Assembly (NCBI GenBank): GCA_019633425.1
Contig: WSUB01000067.1
Location: 62,001 to 126,000 of the forward strand
Length of the DNA stretch: 64,000 nucleotides
Direction of reading: 5' to 3'
Origin: Tulasnella sp. 424
Taxonomy: Eukaryota > Basidiomycota > Agaricomycetes > Cantharellales > Tulasnellaceae
Within the stretch, counting starts at the first letter, position 1. Each line of letters begins with the position of its first letter. Shown here piece by piece: positions 57,721-64,000 of the stretch. The position numbers and the translations under genes are program-made. The notes below the pieces were generated by a model that worked only from the letters and a program-made list of their open reading frames with translations, searched no databases and was not told where the DNA came from.

Positions 57721-60700
57721 GGTTTTTTGAGTTTTGCTGTAGGTGGTTTTTTCTTGGGTTGAGTTTTAGGTGTGTCGAGGAGGGCCTAAGGCCTTTTTTT
57801 TTCTTCGCTTCGGTTTGAAGGTTGGATTACGGGGGATGAAAGTAGAGTGCAGAGAGTCGAGGTTGGCAGGAGAAGACTCGGATATAATTATCTTTTTATA
57901 TAGAGAGAAGGGTGCGGAAGAGTGTGTTGGGGAGGTAGCGGAAGAGAGGGAGAGAGGGAGAGCGGGATGGGACGTTTTCGTTTGGGAAGCTGTAAGAGGG
58001 GAGGGACGGCGGGATCCTTTATAGGGCAAGTTTTCATCCCCCCACGGTGACGGTGATGGCGCAAAGGGAAGACGGTGACTTGGGTTCCTTCGATGTGGAG
58101 AAAAGACAGTTGTCGCGTATTTTGCTTTGATCCAAGTGGCACTCCCGTTAGACCAAGGGTTCAGCCCCAAAAGAACGGGCGCTAACAACTTCACCTCAAA
58201 TAAGCATTCCTTCTACCTCAGGGTCGCACAACGGAGAAGAACCACGATGACCCCAAATTGCATACACCAACGACACTCTGCTCTTTCAGCAATCATCTTT
58301 TTGTTATCGAACTCGACGTGCTGCTTTACATTCAGGATGTGTATGAAAGAGGCTGGTGAAAGAAAAGTGCAGCCACGTCAAACACCAAGTCGCCCAAACC
58401 ATCGCCCCCAATTTTCTTTTTTCCTGTCCTCCTTCCAGAACAATGGACGGCACTACTGCCCATCCCTGACTCCCCCGGCTGGAGCCGCCATATCCCGCTG
58501 CACCTTCAAGAGACACACGGGTAAAAGGAAGACGAGACAGACAGACATGTTTTGTTGGGTCACCGTTCTTTGATGGTAGTGTCGTCGTTTGAGTGGTGCA
58601 CGAAAGTCGCCGAACAAACACAATGCACCTTAAAGCCCCCTTGGCACATTGCATCCCCCCAGCGAATAAGCTCCGAAAGGCTAAGCAGGCTAATTTGCTA
58701 GCTCGAACAAAAGGTGGTTACGGGTTACCATATTCGGAGTAGTTGAGGTCCCTCTTTCGCCGGACCATGTGGTTACGGCCTAGAAGTGTGGGCGGAGAGT
58801 TCCGCCTTTCATGATGAGATTAGCGTAGGCAAAGTTCTCCGCCCCTCTAACTCGATAGGTGTTTAGCCTCCCCCGATGGCTGGCCACGCACGCCGACGAC
58901 GCAACGCACGTTAATCAAATCAAAAAAAACGGTGGCATCAAAAAAAAGAGGTAAAAACCGGTTCAACGTGAGCCACCAGCCAGCCCCGTCCTAGCGTCGC
59001 AACCACTCCAGACCGATGACGAAAGGACCCTCCAATAAAATCACATTCCGTTTCATATATCGCGGTCGAGCTCCGGGGTATTAGCCTTGTCTCTGATGCC
59101 CTTGGAACCGGCCATGTGGCCTTCCGTCATTAGCACTAACACCAGGGGGGAATATATTCCAAATTTTTGTTCTATTTGACAGCGCGTGCAACTGGTGCAC
59201 GGAGCGGAGAGGGGGAGGGGGAAAAAAAGGTTCAAGGTCGGCGTTTCATCTCGTTACTTTAAGGTAGTTAGGCTCGTCACCCGCCCCTTCTTCTTCCGTA
59301 AATCTCTTTTTTATAGTTTTCCCGCGCACACACCCTTCTGTCCGCTTCCAATCCGGTATCCATATTGCATGCGGCGAAGCTTCTCCGATACGAACAAAGA
59401 GACTTGAATGCAATAATCGCCTTATTGGAGCGAAAATGGCCATTGGCCACATCAGACAAAGAAGAGAGTCCTGTATACTTGCATACGTGGAAGGGCACAA
59501 GGGCAAATGAGGAAAAAAAGGCGGGGAATTCCAGAACCATACGTGCTCGCGCATCCCCGAAGCCGGCTCTTGTTCCAGATCTTTTTTCTTTTCTTGTTCC
59601 GTGGACCAGAAACCCGATTGTGATCATAAAAAGAGACGAGATTTTCGGGGGTTGCCACGCCAATAACGCAGCACCCAGACACGCAGCCACTACAAATTTC
59701 CCAAACCTGGTAAACCCCCTCCCTCACCCTTCCCCCGGACTTCCCCATTTGGAACGTTGCCTGTTTCAGGAAAACGCGCGACTTCCCGAAAAACACATCC
59801 ATGGTGGTGCAGCAAGCCGTCCCAGAGTAACGGGCGCCTAAACTATAGAACAATAAAAACAAAATTCGATCGCCGTGGTCTGAGACTTGGATGGGGTTTT
59901 TTTCTTTGAACAGCCACATCCCGGGCCACTTCAACTGGGACAACTCCGAGTCCCCCAAAAAATTAACAATACAAATAACTTAGCCGGATCTTTTTTTGTT
60001 TTTTTCTAAGAGCGTCTTTGTTCCGTTCTAACAAGGGAGGGAAGGGAAGGGGCAAGGGAAGGAGGGAGCGAGATTTGCAAATTATACATGGTTGCCGAGC
60101 GAGACTCGCGTGACCCATGGGACGACTTGACCGTCAGACTCCCCAACGCATATATATCCACTTTGAGTAGTAGTATGCTACTCCCTTATCAGTTGCCCAC
60201 GATAGGAAGCGGAGGGGCCTAGCCAGCTTCGCGCAGCACATTGACTTGGCCTCGAACCCGTTCATTGTATTTAGAGGCTTGGGGGAGGGCAAAGAAAAAG
60301 AGCCCGCGATAGAGGAGAAAAGGAAAGCTCGACAAAGGACGGGACTCGCCGAACGACTCGCCGAGCACTTTCACCCATTTTGGGGGTGGACGAATAAAGT
60401 CCAGAATCATGTGCCGTGTGGTTCGCAAGCGACCTACTAGACATCGTTGATGGTCGTCGTGCCCACGTCCAGCGCGACGATCAAAATACTGGAGTTCGCC
60501 GGTCAGGGCATCGAGTCAAAAAGAACCCTTCCAGCTATCCGCGCCTCTCCGTCCCTACTCGGAAGTACTTGGGGAAGACAGAAGATAAGGGTTGTCATGA
60601 ATCATTCCAAGGGAAGTCTGTGCACGTCATTCGTCCTCGATAGACGGCCACTACCAATCTGACCACTTAAAAAAAATAATCACACAAGTGGCCTAACTTT

Positions 60701-61239
60701 AGCATTGTCTGAAAGCGGATCAGTGGTGCCATGCCCCCAATCGTCCCTAGCTGGCGGACGTGAATTACCAACGATCCGCAGCCAAGAACGACGACACACG
60801 GCGGCACTGGCGGTGGCATGAACAGGGACTTCCTGCCGATTCGGAAACCGCCGGGTTGTCGCCTCCAACGCCGTTGGCGTAAAAATGAGGGGAGAACGAT
60901 TCACTAAATTTCGTAAACTAACTCTCGTGTTGAAGTTCGTAATACTGAGAAGAAAGGCGATGGACGGCCGTTGTTGTACAAGGTAAAACTGACTGGCTGG
61001 AAAGAAGCTGAATGCGGCGAAATGAGGGGTTGCGATGGAACAATGTGAATGATGGGGCGAGACAGCTCCGATTTCAAAAGAAACAGAAACAATAGTGTAG
61101 GCCAGAACGACAGGCAAAACCAAAGATGAAACCTATGCAACCAACGGGGCGAATTTTTGTGCCAGTAGGCTAGCAGAAGGGAGGCCCCAGTAAGAACGGG
61201 GTAAGAAAGGGACCGGGCACGCACCAACTCCGAGACAAA
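57721..61239. other. Long intergenic stretch, no gene recognised
   Basis: About 3.5 kb without a credible gene on either strand. A purine-rich track (GGAGGTAGCGGAAGAGAGGG and similar) at 57905-57965 and T/A-rich runs near 58925, 59512, 59990 and 60670 are the main features. The left part should contain the REX4-like promoter and the right part the CUT8 3' UTR. No tRNA, repeat pair or transposon end was seen. Confidence 0.5.
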
Positions 61240-62670
61240 CTACATCTCCATACCAATGGATCCAGCGCGTCTACCAATCATCCACCCAACTTGCTGCACC
61301 CATCTATCCCTAATGCCCCTCATACCAATGCTGACATTACCAATACTCGAACCCTCCCCATTGCTCGCATTGTTCGACTGTTGATGCTGTTGCAAAGACC
61401 GCAACATCTGTTCTTCCACCTCGACCAATTCGTCCAACCCACGTTCCCATCCTTTGACAACCTCGTCTCGGTGCATCTTGCCAAAATGGTTGACGTCGCG
61501 GTCAATTTGGGTCACCCACGCTGACCATTCGGCAACCAGGCGCGGGAAGACGACGTTGTCTGCGGGACGAGTCAATTCGGCGATGGTGAGTGGCGGCATT
61601 CGGAGGACATGGGAAGTGACGTTTTGCAGGAACGTAAAAGTCTCGGTCGGATGGAGGGGGACCGCCGGCTGGCGTTGAGTCGGTTGGGCACGTGTTGCGG
61701 AATTGGACGAGCCCGCAGCGGAAGGCTGTTGATCAACCGGCGTAGACGAAAAATAGGACGTATATGACAGCAGCAGCTTGCTAAAGTCCTTCACAGGTTG
61801 CCTCAACCTCGTACGGACGTAGCTATCCCGCATAGGGTTGCTCGGGGCAGCCGGCTGAGGACTAGAGCCGCTCCCGAAACCGAAGCCCAAACTACCCGGC
61901 CAAGTCGGGGCCGGAACGGAATACGGATAGGCATCCCTGAGTTTCTTCGCACCAGCGTTGACGGCTTGGATCGCAGTGTCGAGCGTGGGCCGAGGGATTA
62001 GAGATAAGACTACTTGTTTTAATTCGGGCCGTTCATTGATTAGAGCTGTTAATAATGGCAAGTGCGAAGATGGAGGGAGAGAAGCTATTCGAATCGAGGG
62101 GTCGATATAAGGGCAGTGAGAGAGAGGTTTGGCATGAGGGGTTATCAGAGTGGGAGGATCGATGTGAGGGCAAAAGGAGGTAGGTGGTCAGCGAGCGCGG
62201 CCAAAGAATCATGACTGAAAGTCAAGAACACCGGGGGGACCGGAACGGTCACGAAACTCACCCAATAGGGAACCAACGTCCACATCGTCTTCTTCTATCT
62301 TTCCCTCGACCTTCGACACCCCCGGAGTCATCCGTAGCTTCTTTCCTCCTCCGAGACGTCGTATCGGACGGTCTGAGGGAGACGGGCTCCTGGCTCCATC
62401 TCCCATAGCCGCGTCATCTTCTTGCTCATCAAACTCGGCTCGTCGCTTAGTTGATGTACGTGGAGGGATCGGTGGTCTTTGAGGCGTGGTAGTAGCAGCG
62501 GTAGTTTGAGGGGTCTGAGTTGCGAACTGAGGTGCGAGTCCGAAGGAGGTGCTGCTTGATGGGTCAGGAGGCGGCAGGTGGTGTTGAGGTACACCCAGTC
62601 CGAAACCGAACGACAGTGGTGATGGATTTTGCGTTGAGAACGGTACGTGTGCGCCGAACGGTAAGGCCAT
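61240..62670 (-). CDS. CUT8: Cut8/STS1 nuclear proteasome tethering factor
   Basis: Anchors 26S proteasomes at the nuclear envelope; needed for nuclear proteolysis and accurate mitosis in fission yeast (Cut8) and budding yeast (Sts1). Two exons, 62670-62262 and 62084-61240, join in phase to 417 residues. The N-terminal part is Pro/Ser-rich (FGFGLGVPQHHLPPPDPSS), then PPRTSTKRRAEFDEQEDDAA, a basic-acidic stretch like the Lys-rich, short-lived N-terminus of Cut8 and a likely nuclear signal. The intron joins DVGSLL-ASLPPSSHLPLL, giving the helical-bundle start, followed by the hallmark ELKQVVLSLIPRPTLDTAI. Conserved later parts are LRDAYPYS, DFSKLLLSYTSYF and LVAEWSAWVTQIDRDVN. Choosing the other candidate acceptor breaks the frame. 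Confidence 0.9.
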
Positions 62671-63362
62671 GTCTGGAACTGTGGAAGTGGGAATATGGAA
62701 AGTGGGAGGTAGATCGACGGAAGGGGAGAGAGGTGTGTGTGGTTCGAAAGAGAATATAGGAAGGAAGAGAGTTCGGTTGGTGCTATTTGTCCCAACTTGG
62801 AGACCGTTGGACCCTTAAAAAAAGACTCTGAAACGAACAAACCTCTAGAAATGCTTTGTGCTCTTGAAAGAAAAGGAAGTTTAACAAGGGAGAGAAAGAG
62901 GAGAGGAGGTGGTCGTTGCTGGGCTCTCTCTTTATTATACTGCAGATCGCTCAGAGCTCTCTCCGAGGTTTGACGTTTTGCCTCGCGCCGAGTGATGAAA
63001 GCAGCATGTCCTCGACGCGCTGCTGAGGCGTGTCTCGCGACTTTGTCCAAGCCACGCCACGGATGAATGTGCGAGTGAAACGTTTTGACGGGCTTCGGCT
63101 AAGAATGACTGGCATTTTCCCGAAGTATCTGGCAAACGTCGCTTCGTAAGCGCCGACGTTCCCTTGGAGTTCCCAGCAGTGGTCTTTGTAGCTTCGTTTC
63201 GATATTCCACATTAATTGATTTGGTTAACTACGACTCGGCGTTTGTTTTGGATACATTCAGGCTGGAGATAACAGCAGCCCTCAGAGATAGTAAGCCACA
63301 GCGGGGAAGCTGCAGACATCCTGGTGGAAACCCCCACTGAAAGTCACAGGTCTCTGAGCTGC
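62671..63362. other. CUT8 promoter and kinase 3' region
   Basis: Purine-rich on the plus strand (pyrimidine-rich for CUT8) to about 62920, as expected of the CUT8 leader. Between 62930 and 63362 nothing is recognised beyond the presumed 3' UTR of the kinase-like gene. Confidence 0.5.
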
Positions 63363-64000
63363 TTAATCGTTGGTAGGTTGAAGCCACGGGTGATTCAAGA
63401 GGTCTGAGGCTGTAGGACGCTCATTCCGGTCCGGGCAGAAGCACTGGTGAAGGAAGTCATCCCCCTGTGGAGAGAGTTCGAAGCTAGTGGGTATTTGTGG
63501 GCCTTGGCTTCCCTCCGCAGGCTAAAAGTCGTGGATGAGTGCCGCGGTGCTTCGATGCACTGCCTAACTCGCCTTATTGTCCTTTTGTCCAACAGATTGG
63601 CCGCCAATGATCCTCAAGACAACACGCCCTACACTCCAGATATCCGCTTTGCCATTCATCTGTTGCTTCTCTCCCTCGCGTAAGTCTGCTGGTGTATCGC
63701 CGATCCTCGAGCCTCTGTCGCTGTTTACTGTCTCTGCCGATTCATAAATAGCCCCAGGAGCTGGAAATCGGGGTGCCATGAGCAGGTGTCAAACTCGTTT
63801 TCGTGGCGCAGCGCAATCAACGAACCTAATCTCTCGGCAGTAGAGAGCTCTGCGATCTTACAGTTGCCTTGGTTGTCGACAAAGATATTCGTGGAGTCGA
63901 TGGACTAGCGAATAGGCGAACTTAGCAGGTACCTCAGCAATCACAGAATATGGTTTTTTCGCACCCTGTGAACGATGGACTGGGAGTGCAGGTACGCAAA
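63363..64000 (-). CDS. Protein-kinase-like C-terminal part, degenerate (partial)
   Basis: 3' end of a minus-strand gene that begins beyond the window. Visible parts in order: FAYLHSQSIVHR, an intron, SIDSTNIFVDNQGNCKIAEL, a degraded activation segment (LMAPRFPAPGAIYESAETV), MNGKADIWSVGRVVLRIIGG, then DDFLHQCFCPDRNERPTASD and LLNHPWLQPTND with a stop at 63363. Subdomains IX and XI are well preserved, but HRDxKxxN reads HRSIDSTN, DFG reads AEL and APE reads APR. The Lys and glycine loop lie outside. The pattern fits a pseudokinase or a decaying copy related to fungal MAPKKK-type kinases. The junction after HR depends on one splice pair, so the missing Asp should be confirmed by cDNA. Confidence 0.72.

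Noticed and set aside
57905..57965. Purine-rich track as a repeat or element
   Set aside because: Simple-sequence bias common in fungal promoters; no unit structure.
60230..60270. GGTTCGAGGCC on the minus strand as a tRNA B-box
   Set aside because: No A-box or cloverleaf fits around it.
62160..62240. Alternative CUT8 exon reading SLAALADHLPPFALTSILPL
   Set aside because: It looks helical but cannot be joined in phase to exon 1; skipping it gives DVGSLL-ASLPPSSHLPLL in frame.
62328..63050. 240-codon minus-strand frame over the CUT8 promoter
   Set aside because: It overlaps CUT8 exon 1 in another frame, is low complexity and has no family features.

Overview
This is nuclear DNA of a filamentous basidiomycete, most likely an Agaricomycete. 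Nearly every gene is split by many short GT-AG introns (about 50-70 nt). The conserved genes give fungal-type proteins, and several traits fit basidiomycetes: a Zn2Cys6 regulator, F-box-like proteins with LRR-like tails, and an EF-hand external NADH dehydrogenase. I found no rRNA, tRNA, CRISPR array, transposon or viral sequence. Gene models were joined by hand using splice sites, reading phase and family motifs, so internal exon edges marked uncertain should be read that way.

Layout. 0.6-4.3 kb: three housekeeping genes, TRM8 (-), RRP41 (+) and ARV1 (-). TRM8 and RRP41 share a 140-nt divergent promoter, and RRP41 and ARV1 end tail to tail. 4.1-8.9 kb: a direct tandem duplication of about 2.3 kb that gives two intact ABHD11/IMO32-like alpha/beta hydrolase genes. 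A headless ARV1 5' fragment and a cut copy of a downstream reading frame mark the junction. 10.4-17.1 kb: one 2,074-residue kinesin with an insertion in its motor domain and a very long coiled coil. 17.5-22.6 kb: a class I/II aminotransferase (-) and an arginase (+), head to head. 22.6-29.1 kb: 6.5 kb without a recognisable gene, rich in homopolymer runs, upstream of a 767-residue Zn2Cys6 transcription factor. 32.3-36.5 kb: an unrecognised 1,333-residue protein with a C-terminal membrane segment. 36.8-42.7 kb: CKS1, a two-RRM SR-type splicing factor, a gene-poor stretch with a decayed reading frame, and IPK1 (inositol pentakisphosphate 2-kinase). 42.9-49.7 kb: three tandem copies of an F-box-like gene, one dead and two intact. 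49.9-55.6 kb: NDE1 with EF hands, a conserved unnamed 373-residue single-exon gene, and RRP45. 56.6-64 kb: a REX4-like protein that has lost its exonuclease residues, a 3.5-kb gap, CUT8/STS1, and the 3' end of a degenerate protein kinase that runs off the window.

Functional themes. RNA metabolism recurs: TRM8 for tRNA m7G, two RNase PH-type exosome subunits (RRP41 and RRP45), an SR protein, IPK1 (its product InsP6 is linked to mRNA export) and a pseudo-exonuclease. Cell division is represented by CKS1, the kinesin and CUT8. The genes do not form an operon-like unit. What is unusual is the amount of local duplication and decay (hydrolase, ARV1, F-box) and two enzyme folds that appear to have lost catalysis. 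I did not find a compelling new multi-gene system. The best leads are the pseudo-exonuclease, the pseudokinase, the two young duplications and the very short exons (3, 10 and 13 nt).
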